Of a stretch of DNA of 64,000 bases, positions 11,743 through 43,183 are shown piece by piece. Position numbers and translations under genes: made by a program. A model generated the notes under the pieces. It had not been told where the DNA came from. It made no database searches and saw only the letters and a list, made by a program, of their open reading frames with translations. How positions within the stretch are numbered: position 1 is the stretch's first letter; every line of letters starts with the position of its first letter. Source of the stretch: Cololabis saira (taxonomy: Eukaryota; Chordata; Actinopteri; Beloniformes; Belonidae); NCBI RefSeq assembly GCF_033807715.1, contig NC_084590.1, forward strand, positions 36,297,505-36,361,504, given 5' to 3'.

Positions 11743-13379
11743 ATCCTAGACTGTTAAGATTTTGGATTTTGATTCTTACATTTTTGTTTTTTATTCTAAT
11801 TTTATTCTTTTATTCTTTTAAGTAAAACTTTCCAGAGCACACCATAAATATGTGGAAACAAGAACTTTTAGAGAAAAGTTTCATGTAAAACAATCATAAC
11901 ACGCTCCAGCAAACAAATAAACCCCTGCCTCGGAGCTTTGATCTTTCTGCTAATATTCCTAAGGTTTTTCCTTCAACTTTGCACCTTGCTGTGCAGCGAC
12001 AGCTGCACCATAAAGGAGCGACACCTGATAACTTCCCATATGTCTGTTTGTTTGAACTCTTGCATGATCATGTTGCAGGTCTTGAACTTCTAAAAGCAAC
12101 AGAGCAAAGTCAGATATAATAAAAATTGCACTTACACACTCTACAGTGGCTCAGGCAACACCTTTCCACTTGTGTGTGCTGCCGACCGTACATGCCACTA
12201 ATTTAAATATTGCCTTGTAATGCTGGTTTACAAGGATATGGAGAAAACAAATGCACCAACAGTTATTTGGGTCCGGTATTTCAAATCTCATTATTCTAGG
12301 CCTTGAAGAAATGGCTGCAGCTCTGAGACCTTCAAGATTGCGTCTGCATCTGCAGGGCTCTCTGAGCAATCCTACTGAATATATCCAGAGCCATAATTAG
12401 ACATGCCTTCCAAAGTCAATCCTATTTCAAAGGGCTCCTGGGGGAGATATTACGCTACCCGTAAACTTATGGCCCTTGCTTCAGTCACTCCTAATTACAT
12501 TCCCAATTCAATCAAGTGGAAACAAACAGCAGCAGTACCAGTCAAATAAGAAAAGATAATGCTTCCAGGGTGACTTTCCCTGCATTGTGCGGATAAAACT
12601 GTCACTCACCATAGATTTCATATCCTGTATCTGCATGCAACCTTTTCGTACAGAGGAGAGATAAGTGCTTCACCTGATGAGGAAACTGTTGCACAAAATC
12701 TCTGTGATTGAAACTAACCCTATTAGAATTAGAAAAAGTGAGGAACAAAAAAAAAAGATGGATGTAGGTGGAGAGACAGCGACCAGATCCGTGCCGAAAT
12801 GTCAGATGAGTCAGAGGCATTCTGGGAAGAGGCTCCCGAGTAATACGTCTCCACGGTCTGCCGTGGAAGTTGAAAATTTACAGTGACACCGTCGCCATAA
12901 TAACAAGCACCTGCAGCCACGTTGTGAAGAGGCTGCCTGCTTTGAATGAGCAGGAAGTGACATTGATTAACCCTGAAAGCCTGTAACACCAGATAACGGA
13001 TGGGCTCCACAATGCACACGGCGTCACCGCGATTTAACCGTAAAATCCAGCGCACATCCCTCAAACATGTGGACTACTGCTGACTTATGCTGTGACTTCC
13101 ACTGCTGGCTACTTATTCAAGCCATTTGATTTCTATTTCACCAATTCTCAACAGATATCATAAGAAATCGTAATAAAACACATAAGAGACAAGTTAAACA
13201 GTCTAAATCAACTCAGTTCCATCCACTTATTGATTTAATCTTTTGGTTTCCTAAACTAGTCTAATATCAGAATTGGCAGCATTAATAAATGATAAACTGA
13301 ACTAAACTGTAAGGAATCAGGTTTGAAAATCGATATAAGTATTTTGACTCAATTGGACGTGTGACCCTGCAAAGGATTA

Positions 13380-13589
13380 AAATACATTCAGCCTGAGACT
13401 GGAGGATGCAGGTTGATCTAGACAAGAAACTGGTATTCCCGCCTGAGATCATCACGACGACCCTCAGGCCAGACCGGCTGGTCTTGTGGTCAACCTCCCA
13501 GAAGGCTGTGTTCATTGTGGAACTAACTGTTCCATGGGAAACTGCAGTCAGTGGAGCATATGAACGCAAACAACTGAAGTACTCTGACA
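13380..13589 (+). mobile_element. Retroelement-type ORF fragment, 5' piece (interrupted)
   Basis: The open frame reads MQVDLDKKLVFPPEI...LVLWSTSQKAVFIVELTVPWE...AYERKQLKYSD. The FPPEI..TTLRPD and VELTVPWE..V..AYERK..KYS blocks recur in the inverted copy at 14780-15830, proving a repeat family. I associate them with the C-terminal part of fish non-LTR retrotransposon ORFs, but the clade is not certain. The frame is cut by an inserted LINE at 13590 and resumes at about 14301. Confidence 0.7.
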
Positions 13590-14301
13590 TATTCATGAGC
13601 AACCTCAACTGTATCTTTATCCTGCAAAAACATTTTATCAAAATTATTACATTTTCCAATAGACTTACTAGATCCACCCCATTGTTCCAATCCCTAAGTA
13701 TTCTCCCTATTTTTGCTGTAAAGGTTTTTCAGATTTGTCTTTTTGTTTATCAATCCATTCACAAGCTTCTTCCAACCCGTTTTAATTATTTATTTCAATT
13801 CAATTCCCAAATTAATCACTTCAATACTAGGTCTGCAAACAATCTCCATCCCACCCTTTTCAGGTCTACTTTTTCCCAATTTTCAATTAGGTTCAGAGGT
13901 TCCTCTTTATTGGAACACCTTACCACACCATATTAGAGAATGCTCGAGTACAAATAATTTCAAAAAACAAATCACAACATCTTTGCTAGCCCAACTTATC
14001 AAAGCTTAATCATTCATTTCCAGCACTTCTCTGCAAACCCTCATTAGATTCCTGTTTTTGTTTTCTAATAATTTAGCTTATTTTCCTTAGTTGTCCTATG
14101 TTTTACATATTTCTGTAGATATTGTTTGTCTCATTATAGGAGGACCACTCGACAAGCTCTTATGGGTTTTTTTGGTTCCTCCAGCACATTTTCTGCTATA
14201 TTGTATTTCTTTTTTATTTCCTTTTTTTTTATACATACTGTTCGTCTGTACTTTTAAATCGGTTGTATATTTTTATGTGCAAATAAACTAAACTAAACTA
14301 A
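13590..14301 (+). mobile_element. LINE 3' fragment nested in the retroelement ORF
   Basis: This segment separates two halves of one frame (...KYSD at 13588; LIAGEAERRGW from about 14299). Frames inside it read as the tail of a LINE reverse-transcriptase ORF (FSNRLTRSTPLFQSLSILP..., FRGSSLLEHLTTPYIRE). It ends in a short tandem AAACTAAACTAAACTA, as is typical of CR1/L2/Rex-like 3' ends. It is 5'-truncated. Confidence 0.6.
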
Positions 14302-14690
14302 TAGCAGGCGAGGCAGAACGGCGCGGCTGGCGTGCCCAGGTGCTTCCGGTTGAGATCGGGTGTAGAGGTTTTGTTGCTACGTCCACAACCAAGCTTCTGA
14401 AGGGGATGGGAGTGCGAGGACAGCCATTTCGCAAAGCCGTCAAGAAGCTGTCAGAGGCTGCCGAACGAAGCAGCCGATGGCTATGGATCAGGAGGAAGGA
14501 CCCCAACTGGGCTCCTAGATGAACATTGAGGGGTGAAAGCCGAGAGGGGCACACCTGGGACGCCAGGTGTTGCTGTTGAGCCCTTTGGAGGTGTCGTGGG
14601 CCTATCAACGAAACATCTAGGAAGGAGGGTGCCCACCTGATGACCTCAGTGAAGCTTTTACCCCTACCCACTCGATGCCAAGTTCCGATT
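14301..14690 (+). mobile_element. Retroelement-type ORF fragment, 3' piece
   Basis: Continues the frame begun at 13380: GEAERRGWRAQVLPVEIGCRG, then ATSTTKLLKGMGVRGQ and AAERSSRWLWIRRKD, then a stop. This matches the inverted copy downstream (PVEVGCRGFVASSTAKLL, AERTGHWLWMKR). Confidence 0.65.
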
Positions 14691-14779
14691 ATCGTAGGGA
14701 TTGTGCTATCTAGTCCTATAAGCTCAACTAATGAATAGAAATGTACTGTAATGATTGATTCGATGAAAGGACTAGAGGG

Positions 14780-15830
14780 TACAATCCCCCGGGACTATGC
14801 ATGGCTGGGGCATCCTCTTCCCTGAGCCAAGCTTGCGCCTGACTGCATACCTGAGTGGAAGAGGAGTTGCTGCTTTACAGCCATACTTAGCCCCTGGGAC
14901 ACTTCGGCCAATTATCACAAGACGCCCTCAGCCGAGGCAGGCCCACCACAGGTTGATCAGACCCGGGTGTGTGTCCCAGGGTTAAGCATTTGGCTTAGCA
15001 GCCCAGATGGTGTCGCTCCTCTTCATCCACAGCCAATGCCCCGTTCTCTCGGCAGTTTTGGCCAAGTCTTTGATGGCCTGTCTGTGAGTGTGTCCCCTGA
15101 TTCCGACCTCCCTAAGGAGTTTCGCCGTCGAGCTGGCCACAAAACCCCTACAACCGACCTCCACCGGGCGCACCCCCGCCTTCCAGCCCCTGTCCTCTGC
15201 CTCAGCCGCTAGGTTGGAGTAGCGAAGTTTCTTGCGTTCATACGCTTCTCCAACGGCATCCTCCCAAGGAACTGTCAGCTCAATGATGTAGACGAGCTTG
15301 CAGGTGTTGTCCATAGGACAAGGTCTGGACGTAGGGTGGTCGTTGCGATCTCCGGGGGGAAAATGAGCCTCCGATCCAGGTCAGCCTGCATTTGCCAGTC
15401 TCTGGCTGCATTCAGTGGGCCCAGGTCAGGGTGTGAAGCCCTTGCCCTCTGCTTTTCCCCCTCCCGAACAAACCATGGTGGTTGTTGCCGCACATCCTGG
15501 TTGTTGGTGGGCTGGGCGTTGATGGAAAACCTCTTGCATTCGAGCTTATCAGCCAGACATCTGAGGACCTGGTTGTGTCTCCATGTATATCTGCCTTGTG
15601 TGAGGCTGGTTTTACAGCCCACCATAATGTGCTTAAGTGTTGCTGGGGTCATACACAGGGGGCACGCTGGGTCCTTTCCAAACCATTATTGAAGGTTTAT
15701 GGGAGATGGTAGCAACATCGTATGTTGCTCGAACGATGAAGCTCAACCGGTTGGATTCCATGTCCCAGAGTTCGCTCCATGTAAGCTTCTTCTTCTCAAC
15801 ACCCTCCCACCTCATCCAGCGGCCCTGCTT
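14780..15830 (-). mobile_element. Inverted second copy of the same retroelement ORF family
   Basis: The minus strand holds, in order, WEGVEKKKLTWSELWDMES, HIMVGCKTSLTQGRYTWRHN, ADLDRRLIFPPEIATTTLRP, IIELTVPWEDAVGEAYERKK and PVEVGCRGFVASSTAKLL. A frameshift lies near 15310, where DLVLWTT and DNTCKLVYIIEL are in different frames; an internal stop also appears near 15650. It is a pseudo-copy extending further 5' than the plus-strand copy, with 3' UTR-like sequence to about 14780. Confidence 0.7.
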
Positions 15831-15959
15831 GGCTTGTGCTACGGCTTTGGATCATCTGGTTGCTTCCTCCTGTCGGCGCTGTCGGTTGCTCGGCGGTAGA
15901 TGCCTTTCGCCAGAGAGGAGTTACTTTTCCAAGGCCAAAACCTGCTCTGCCTTGCTGGT

Positions 15960-16450
15960 TTTGACCTTGGAACTGTAACCAAGGCCAAAATTGACTTTTA
16001 GTCACAATAGAACATGAAAAAAAACATGAAACATTGTGGAAGTCTTGAGCTAAAATAAAGTAATTTTGATGGCAGGAGCACATCTAAGTTAAAAAAAAAG
16101 GGGGGGGGGGGGTATTGACATGACTATGTAAACCAGCATGCAGTATTCCATCTTCTTTCAACAACAATCCATTTCCAGGGTGTCTGGGAGACGAGGGGAC
16201 CAGTTGCTGGAGCTCTGGTGGAAAAAGGATTCAAGCAGCTCAACAGTGCTGGGTCTCCTTTCTTGATGTGATGTGCCAAACGTTTTGGTGAAAGGTCAGG
16301 ACTAAAGAGGGACCAGTTCAATACCTGCACTTTTCTCCTATGATGCCACACATTATATGGATGCAGGATGCTGTTTTGCTGATGGGAGCAAGACCTTCCC
16401 TGAAAAGGACAGGCTGCTCTTAAACCTGTGTATACCTTTCAGCATTGATG
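15960..16450 (+). mobile_element. Degenerate interspersed repeat, copy 2
   Basis: Same family and orientation as 3880-4390 (shared CATCTTCTTT.AACAAC, CCAGTTCAA and GGATGCAG blocks). An A9G13 run lies at 16091-16112. Non-coding. Confidence 0.45.
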
Positions 16451-17699
16451 TTTCTTTTTGTAGATACACAAGCCACCCATTGAATAATCATGAAATGATG
16501 TACTGTAGGTAAAAAAATCTTCACAATTTTATGCAACGATTGCTATTCTATAATTGTTTCACAAGTTGTAGCCTCAGATTTTATGCAGATCGTTGAACCT
16601 CTGCCACTCCAAGAAGCTCTTTTTTTAGAAACCATCATGTCAGTGGTATGCTGCAAATTCATATACTTAGTTGCAAGTTGTTCCTCTATGTTGTTTTATC
16701 TTTTAGTACCATCTACTTTACTTGTCCCTGTGTTATTAGGTATTTATAAAAAAATGCTTACACATAACCTTTATATCTTGGGAAATCATTATATTGCAAC
16801 ATTTCATCAGTCCGATGCAGTCTTCAGTCCTGAGATTGCAGGGCTGTTGCAGGAGACGGTGCGGAGGGCTTATCTGCTTTATTTACACTTTCTGTCAATC
16901 CAAATGCTAAATTATGAGCATGGGTGCTGAAAGTCATTTAGGGGGAAGGCAGTAAGTGCCTTTCAGAGTGTGTGAGCTGAAGCAGAAAAACATGTGGCTG
17001 CACTCCATCTCCTCCAGCCAGCACCTTCACCTCTTGATGAGTGTGCAATCAGAGCTTCATCAGATTATCACAGTATCTGTGTGGTCTGCTAATAGGAATG
17101 ATTATCCCTGAGAAAGCAAACCAAAGTGTGAGATGAAATGATCCCGGCTGTCTTGTAATGCTAGAGATGGTTATTTCTGTCCGTGCTGATGTGTGTGAGC
17201 TATGGGCCGGAGGGTTGTAAGAGGAGGAGGATGGCAAGGGTTCTGTGGTCGGTGGAGGCGTAGACGTACCGTGGTGTGATTAGGGGGGAAATGTGGGGTG
17301 GAGGTCTAAAAAGAGTAGCAGCTGATCCCGCAGGCAACCCCATAGCTCCAGCTGTGGCGACAGCTGTAAACAAAAGTGTGGTGCAAGTGTTTGCTGTGGC
17401 AACATGTGAGGTATCTGAGCTGCTTTGACATCAAACACATTTACTGCTGCTCATGTGAAACTAGACCCCCCTCCCAACGTCCAGTCTGCCTATGCAGGGT
17501 CGCACGCAGTAGTCGAGTTGAGGGGGGATGAGAGGGGATGGCAATGGCATCCCCCCTGAAATAAAAATTGTCAAAATCATCCCCCTTGTAAAACTGCCAT
17601 CCTCCTTTTCCATCCCTTACTTCATTTCATCAATGAATGTGGTTTTACTGCTATTTCAACATTTAGAGTCATCACCAGAAAAATAACACCAGAAAAATA

Positions 17700-17875
17700 A
17701 CTTATTTGACAATTTTCACCTTTTTCAAGTAAATTTTCACTTGAAATAATTAGAATTAAGATTTATCTTCTTATTACAAGCAAAAAAATCTTGTTCCACT
17801 GGCAGATTTTTCTTCTTATTTCAAGTTGAAATCTACTTGAAACAGGTGAAAATTGTTGTTTTTTCCAGTGATGAG
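17700..17875. repeat. Imperfect fold-back repeat
   Basis: GACAATTTTCACCT and TTTTCACTTGAAATAA on the left reappear in reverse complement on the right (TTATTTCAAG, ACTTGAAACAGGTGAAAATTG). The segment can fold into an imperfect hairpin, typical of a non-autonomous DNA transposon. Confidence 0.55.
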
Positions 17876-18705
17876 TCTTGTTTTAAGTGTAATGAGATTT
17901 TTTTTTACTAAAATGAGACATTCCACTAGAAATAAGACAAATATTCTTGTTAAGATTGTGAGTTTTTGCAGTGATCCATTTTACTTATCCTGTGAAGGAC
18001 AGAGTCATATTGATAAGTTCAGAAAACTGTTTTTTATTGTTGTGTTTTGATGTACTTGATGTAAGCCCAGTGGATATTTAAAGCTTACAGAAGGCTGCAT
18101 TTAACTGCTGCTATGTCATTCCTGCAGTATTTCTGCAGGTGTTTTGGTCACTGCTATTATTTGTAATATATTATATGATTTGTAATCAGCACAAATTATC
18201 TGTCCCCATATGATAAAATCCACCACCCCCCCTGATTTTCTTTTACAACTCGAGTACTGGTCGCACACATCCCATCTCCACTTGTACAGTGGAGACTCAC
18301 ATCTTCTCCCACTAATATTTTGTTTCTGGAAGCTTGATGGCTCGCCTCCACTTCCTCCCGCCATGAATGTGAGGAGAAGCTGGAGCACGGAGACGGGTTG
18401 GGGGTGGGGGTTCAGTTCAGCAGACGTCCCTGCTCTGGTTAGTCACGACTCCTCTGCCCGGCACGTGAGCATGAGCAACAGCATGGAAATGTGTGTGTTT
18501 GTGCTTCAGCCGCCCCTCCTCTCATCCTCCCTTCACCGCCGTGCCACAGACCTCGTTGCCATGGTAACCTCTTGTGTTGATGGGTTCACCTCTTTGTTAA
18601 TCGCCAGCTAGCTATAATGGCCAGAGCAGGGGAGGGGTCTGTGTGAAGAACCGGTTTAGGTTGGAGTCATGTTTGGATTCATTTAGTTGTGATGGTGAGT
18701 GTGTA

Positions 18706-18708
<3 letters not shown>

Positions 18709-18748
<40 letters not shown>
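18709..18748 (+). repeat. (GT)20 microsatellite
   Basis: Uninterrupted GT dinucleotide run of 40 bases. Confidence 0.98.
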
Positions 18749-18749
<1 letters not shown>

Positions 18750-18750
<1 letters not shown>

Positions 18751-21700
18751 TTGCAAATACCCAACAAATATATGAGAGATGGCTTCCTTCTTCTTCCTTG
18801 AATAGCAAAAAAGTGAAGAAAAAAAATCAGAAAACAAATCAATAAGACACTGTGAAAGGATACGCTCTGAACCGATGGATCGATCTTTCTCCGTGGTGTG
18901 TGGTCTCTTTTTTACATTTCCAAAAGCTTGGTAGCCCACTTTTGCAGCTCTAATAAGCAGCAGGATACGTTTGTGCTGTGCTGACAAACTACTGCTGTGT
19001 ATTTGCAGGTACAATAGAGAGCCAAGTACTCTAACAAATCGGTACAGAGCGCACAGTGGGCAGAGAGCGAGTGTGAGGCCACACTAAGCCTCATGTTTTA
19101 GTTCATTCATGTGCACAAGATAAGAATATGCAGTCTTTCATCCCATTTTTTTATTTCTTGTTTGCATTCCCAGGCTTCACGCTACATAAATAATCCAAGA
19201 CTATCAACAAATATGTTATTTTTTATCCTAATACTAATCAAGTCTATAAAGTAGTGATGCAACCTATACTTCAGGAAAATCTGTGCCAACATTAATTATC
19301 CATCTTTTTCATGAAAACCTTTTACTCCGAAAGCTTGAGGATGTAATGAGTCTCCCTGACGGCACTAGATGGTTAACAGACCAGCACGAATCTTCCTCTT
19401 GAAGAAAATAAGCATTAGTTCACCTTTGCGAGGAGTGTGAGACGAGCGCAGAGCAGGAGGCGGTCTGCCGGAGAGGACAGTGCGTGGGTGGCCTGAGGAG
19501 CGTCGCATCTCTGCACACATGTGGGGCATTGACACCGACATCTGCTCCATCTGTTGCCTCCCTGCCACTTCAGCGAGGTCTCTACAGTGACGGAGAGGAC
19601 GCTGGGCTGCAATATGGGCTGGAGGGAGCAGTTGAGGAGTCTGCTCGGCTTCAATTTCACTTTTTTGTCAGATTCTGATGAAATATGTGTCTCTCTGTCT
19701 CCATGCAGCAGAAAAAAAGGCTAATTAAGTGTTGATTCAATCATCTCTTATATATACCTGATGAATAGCACACCTGTTGCCGCTTCTTCTTGAAAAATGC
19801 CTCCTGTCTTTACTCACATCTCCCCTTTGGAGTCACAGGATATTACAAAGGGAGTGTGAGATACACAGACATGCAGGAATAAATAAAGCAGTCAACACTG
19901 GCTGAAGCTGCTCGTCTCAACCCTGCAGCCTTGGACTTTTCTCAGCAGCAGAACTCTGAAAACCAAAACAAATGAGAATTTATACCGTTTTTATCTGGTG
20001 GCTTTTGTAGTTCAAGAGAGTAAAAAAGATGAAGAAAAATAGTTGAAGTGAGAAATACCATGAAAATATTTGACAAAGCTGGATGTGGATTGTAAGAAGA
20101 AGAAGAAGAAATAAAAGAAAAAAGCCTTGCTTGTATCCTCACCACGAAGTTGAGCATCACAGATCTTTGTTTGTAGTGTAACCTTGAGGATGATCTGATA
20201 AACAGGGGCTTCAATTAAGAGGCCAAGACGGTCAGCGTGGGTCAATCTGCCATTTATTTAACATGTCTAAAACTCAAAAATACCACAGTTGATGAAGAAA
20301 AAGAAGATAGACAGACACATCACGGCTGGGGAGCCAACCACTCACTGCCTAGGACACTGGGAGTAACGTAAATCAGAAATATTAAAGAAAAGAAGTATAA
20401 ACCCAACACACATCAAATCAAACCACCACACGATAAGTGAACTCCCAGCGCCTCGACCACACGGTGAATGGAGGACACCACCAGCCGCAACACTAGAAAA
20501 GGAGAAGACAGAATGTTAAAACTAAACCTTAAAATCCTAAAAGACAATAAAACCAATACAACTAAAACATAAAATACTAAACTAAAATAAACGGCAGTCA
20601 GTGCTATGCCTAAAAGTAAAAGAAAGCACTGTTAAAATATTGTTTGTAGGACATTTGAGGCTTACATCATCTTTTACATACCTCTAAATTTTAACACAGT
20701 AAAAGTTTCAGCCCTACAAACAAAAAGATCCACAATTAAAATACAGATACCTCAGGTTACCCTAACAATAAAACCACTATAAAACAATGCTAAAAAAACA
20801 CAAAATGTTCCTTACCGGGGGGCAGAGAGTCAGGAACACAGCCAACTCACACGAGGGACACAGAGTGACACCCTTTGTCACACCTGCTTATAAAGAGTTC
20901 CTGTGTCCCTCTTAATTGGTCCCAGCTGCTGACCTACTGCTACAGTAGGAAACAACTTGTGGACTCATAAAGCATACACATGTATGGGCCAGGCAAAATA
21001 TACGGCTAAAGGGAACAAGGGTCTCAACAGAAGAAGGCAAACCATCCTGCACGGAGGTGGTCTGATCATGCTTTGGGGTTTTGTTACAGACAGTGAAATA
21101 GGGACCATTTTGCAACTGGCAAAAGCAACTGATTAAACCAAATAGCCAGAAATGTTGTTAGAAAACATGACATCACCTGTAAATGTGTCGGGAAGGAAAA
21201 GAGGATTTTTTAAATTTTAAATCTCACATCATTGAACCGACCAAGATTATGTGAGTTAACGGTGAGTCTCAATATGAGGTCCTCATCCTCGTATAGTGAC
21301 TTCAGACATAACTCCTGTTAATCTGCTAGGGTGCAAAACAGTGGGAGAGAGAAAACGTGACCATTTTGACAGACGCCATTGAAATAACACTCACCACTAT
21401 AAACAGGAAACTTCCGAACATGTAGTTTCTTCTTCAGTCCAACGCTGACTCACATGCTTCTGTCTCCAAACTACTCACAGAACTTGCCAGACCTGCTGGC
21501 CGGCTGTTGTCTTACTATATATAGACCAGCATATATGAAAATATGTCCATGAATTAAAAAAAGAAAAACGACTTCTGCTTGTTAACCCTTTGTTATTTGA
21601 AGCCTGCGTCAACCGCATCCTGTACAGTGTCACTAATCTGCAGAGAGAGCCAACACGAGCAGCCGGCCATTCCTTGATTTTATGGTCATTTCAGGCTCCT

Positions 21701-23790
21701 GTCATGTCTTTCTCTGTGAACTGATAAACTGTGGTGCTACGACGTGCCATTGATATGTCACACAGCCCTTACTGTTATTTACATTACAGCACCTGGTCGC
21801 GCAACACGCTAAACATACTGCTCTGTTTCAGACTCAACACACTTAAAGGACTGGATGCCTGCTGGTTTCTGCTGTCGGTCTGAAAGGGACTGATCTTTTT
21901 TCTTCAAATGAGAAAAAGATGCAGAGTCATATCCCAGGGTTTAAAGCCCATCAGGTTTAAATTTGTCTGAGAAAAACTTTAAAATACTGTATTTCCAGGA
22001 ACACAGATACTTTTTTTTTAAATGCAGTCAGTCGCTGCAGGAGTTTGCCTGGCCACCCATGCCACCTCTTCCTCTCTGATAAATGGCCTGTTTCCTCGGA
22101 TTGGACTTAATTCGACTGATTTCCGGGGGATGCCACTGGATGGTCAATACAACCAATCAGAGAAACAAAACGTGACGTAGGCAGAGCGACAACCAGACGA
22201 GGATCAACAAAAGATTTCCAAAATGGGATGCGGAGGGAAAGGAACCCTGGTGAATGACTGGCATTAGTTTTGCAGAAAACACTTGTGGAGTCAAGGCGTT
22301 ACAAGCAACTGTGCAACCGTGTTTCGGACGCTCCTGCATGAGTCATTGCATAAAACCTGCCTCATCCTGGCTGATTGGTTTGGTACGTTCTGTACTGGTG
22401 GATGTGGTTTTGAATTGGAACAGTACCTGACTCATTTATGCAGAGAGAATCGGTATGTTTGGCCAGGATATACTGGAGTAAGATGTTAATATAAATAGTT
22501 AAAGGGACATCAATGTGAATATTTGGGTGTACAACCGTTATAAGAGATTCATTTGAAAGCAAATATCAGAGATTAATAAAACAGGAGAAAACCTTCTACA
22601 ATGCCTCTCTGTGAGCGTGCATGCGTGTGACTGTGTTTGTGAACTACAGCTGCTCAAATCTGGGTTGGTTTCATCATCATTGAAATGGTTGATTACTTCC
22701 TCAGTATGGACGCTCTCCTGATTAAATCCTGAAAAGTCAAGTCACGTTTATTCTTTTGGTTCAACAGCAAAGCAAATGAGCGTCTACATTTTCAGCCATG
22801 GATGCCGAGGCTTTAAAACAACACAAAAAAAAAAGAGATAGAATTCTGGTTTTACGAGGTTGACTGGGACCTAGACTCTAGTTGGATGCGAGGGAGAGCC
22901 GTGTCCTGAGAATGTAGCAATTTCACTCTGCTACATCTCATTTATTCTCGAGCCTTGATCAGAGAAGACACGCAAGAAGCATAAAAAAAAAGAGGCCTCT
23001 ACACTTCCTCCCCTTCACATCTCCTCATATGCAGCTCCATTCCTGCATGTCAGTATTACAGCTCAGACGCCCTCCACGCTTGTCTCGCTCTTATCATCAA
23101 AGGTCGAGTCTGCAGTTATAATCAGGCTGTTAGCTGAGGTTGATGCAGAAGCTTCTCTCTGCTCTGATAAGCCTGTCGGAGGCCGGCAGCTTCCTGCCTG
23201 CCTTCCTGCCTACACCCTACACAGTTTTTCCTTGCCACACCAAAGAGGCAGAAATAATAAAGATGCCTCTATCTGAGCCGCAGACGCCAACGTTCAGCTC
23301 AACTCAGCAGCAACCAGGTTGTATTTCAAGACTTAAAAGTAACATGACATCAGCCATCGTCTGGAATCAAGTATTTCTCATCCCACATGAGATGTATGTT
23401 GAAAGTTGATTTTTTTTTAAATTCAAAACATCAAGTTATTCTGAGATTTCTGCTTGTTTTTTTGGACGTTCACATGAAACAACAAATGGTGCCCAATGTA
23501 CCAAAGAAGATTTTAAAAAAAAAAGAAAAAAAGCAGAGGGAAGAAAGTCCATCCCCTTAACTAAAATAAATAATAAAAAGATTGATTATATTTTATCAGT
23601 TGGATAACAGTCTCCAGCAGACCTCCATGACGCTGACCAGGAGGAAGCAGGTATAGATGATGGATAGCCAGTTGGACACAAAATGAATGCTGTGTAGGAT
23701 GAATCAGCTACTTTTATTTCATTTTAAATGGGAGAAGAAAATAATCTAAACCTGGGAGTGCCATTAATGCAATACCCCGTAAGACAGAAT
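18750..23790. other. Intergenic DNA, nothing convincing
   Basis: Non-coding sequence 5' of dusp14 and 3' of tada2a. A CA-rich, A-rich stretch lies at 20250-20830. Around 20930-21125 one frame reads GGGLIMLWGF, slightly like Tc1-type transposases, but nothing else supports it. Confidence 0.5.
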
Positions 23791-23795
23791 AAAAG

Positions 23796-24250
23796 GGGCA
23801 CGGTGGCGCAGCTGGTAGTGCAGCCGTTTCACAGCAAGAAGGTCCTGGGTTCAATCCTCGCCGGGGACGCTGTGGGCGCTGAGTGCAGGGTGTTAAGTTG
23901 CCCCATGACTTCAGCGCACACACCCTGCATGTTCTCCCCGTGTTCCCTTGGGTAGCTAATGTGAGATACCCTCACAAAAACATGCAACAGTCCTGGGCTA
24001 TACATGTCCCCTCTGGCCAACCGGGGCTCCAGATGGGGTGGGGAGGATCTGGCCGGAATAACGTGATCTTTCCACGCCCTACGTCCGGCCAGAGAAACCC
24101 CACCCTGTCTGGTGAAAAGAAGCGACCTGCTCACTCCTCAGGTTAAGAAGGAGACTTGAGATCAGTGCAGGGCCCTCCCTGGGTTGGTAGAGGGGGCAAT
24201 GCCCAGGACTGACGTAGGTAGGAGCACTGGGGGATAAAATGGGTAAAAAA
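23796..24250 (+). mobile_element. tRNA-derived SINE
   Basis: The 5' head has an internal RNA polymerase III promoter: A-box-like TGGCGCAGCTGG at 23804-23815 and B-box GGTTCAATCC at 23848-23857, with about 32 nt between them. The unrelated body ends in A-rich tails near 24245 and 24275. It lies 3' of tada2a. The head has no complete tRNA cloverleaf 3' end, so it is not a tRNA gene. Confidence 0.75.
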
Positions 24251-24663
24251 AAAAATCAGGGATAAAAATACTGAAAAAAAAAAGACACTAAAAAGATGGT
24301 TAGGAGTTGTGACCAGATACAGCATTCATGGTACGGTTACATGAATGAGGACAGTGATGTGACACAAGCACACCACCTTCCAACAGAGCACTTGTTCAAG
24401 AATGCCGCCACCTGACGAGCTACTGTCTGAGTCTGTTTAAATTAACAAGTTAAAGGTCTCAAATTCACATTTTCTCTCATCTGCTGTTTTAAAGTGGCAA
24501 ATAAACTGGATTCCTGTCTGAAAGCAGCAGAAGAGCAAGTGGCTTTACTGCCATCTGAGAAAACTGATAATCCTGAAACATGAAGGAAGCTTCAGTCTAT
24601 TGATCCACGAATTGCAGCTTTACTCAAATATCTAAGTCCAAACGACATGGCACACCAAATTAT

Positions 24664-24669
24664 TTTATT
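24664..24669 (-). terminator. tada2a: Candidate poly(A) signal of tada2a
   Basis: AATAAA on the minus strand about 270 nt past the tada2a stop codon. It is the first canonical hexamer downstream; not verified by transcripts. Confidence 0.5.
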
Positions 24670-24937
24670 AACATAATAACAGAAATAAATACATCCACAT
24701 TTAAATGAGTCATTGTTCTGAGAGTTATACAAAGATATAATTGTAATACAATTTGAAGAAGAAATAATAAAAAAAGCCACACAACATGAATGAACACGTT
24801 ATAATCCTTCAAAACAACAGCAGCAATCTGAACCTCTAACTCAACTCTGACAATGATTAAAAGGAAAAAGAGGGGGAAAAAATCACAATAAAAGGAACCG
24901 CTGACGGCCGTCCAGCCTCCACTGTGGTCAGAGACTC

Positions 24938-43183
<18,246 letters not shown>

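Larger units (their letters stand above)
9193..13379. other. Intergenic DNA between dusp14 and tada2a
   Basis: AT-rich non-coding sequence. Apart from the LINE remnant and fold-back element listed separately, I see no exon, RNA gene or tandem repeat worth calling. Confidence 0.55.

Noticed and set aside
20930..21125. Possible Tc1-like transposase remnant (GGGLIMLWGF)
   Set aside because: One short block only, no inverted ends or TA duplication seen.
23796..23870. tRNA-like head at 23796
   Set aside because: A and B boxes are present, but the acceptor stem does not close; it is a SINE head, not a tRNA gene.
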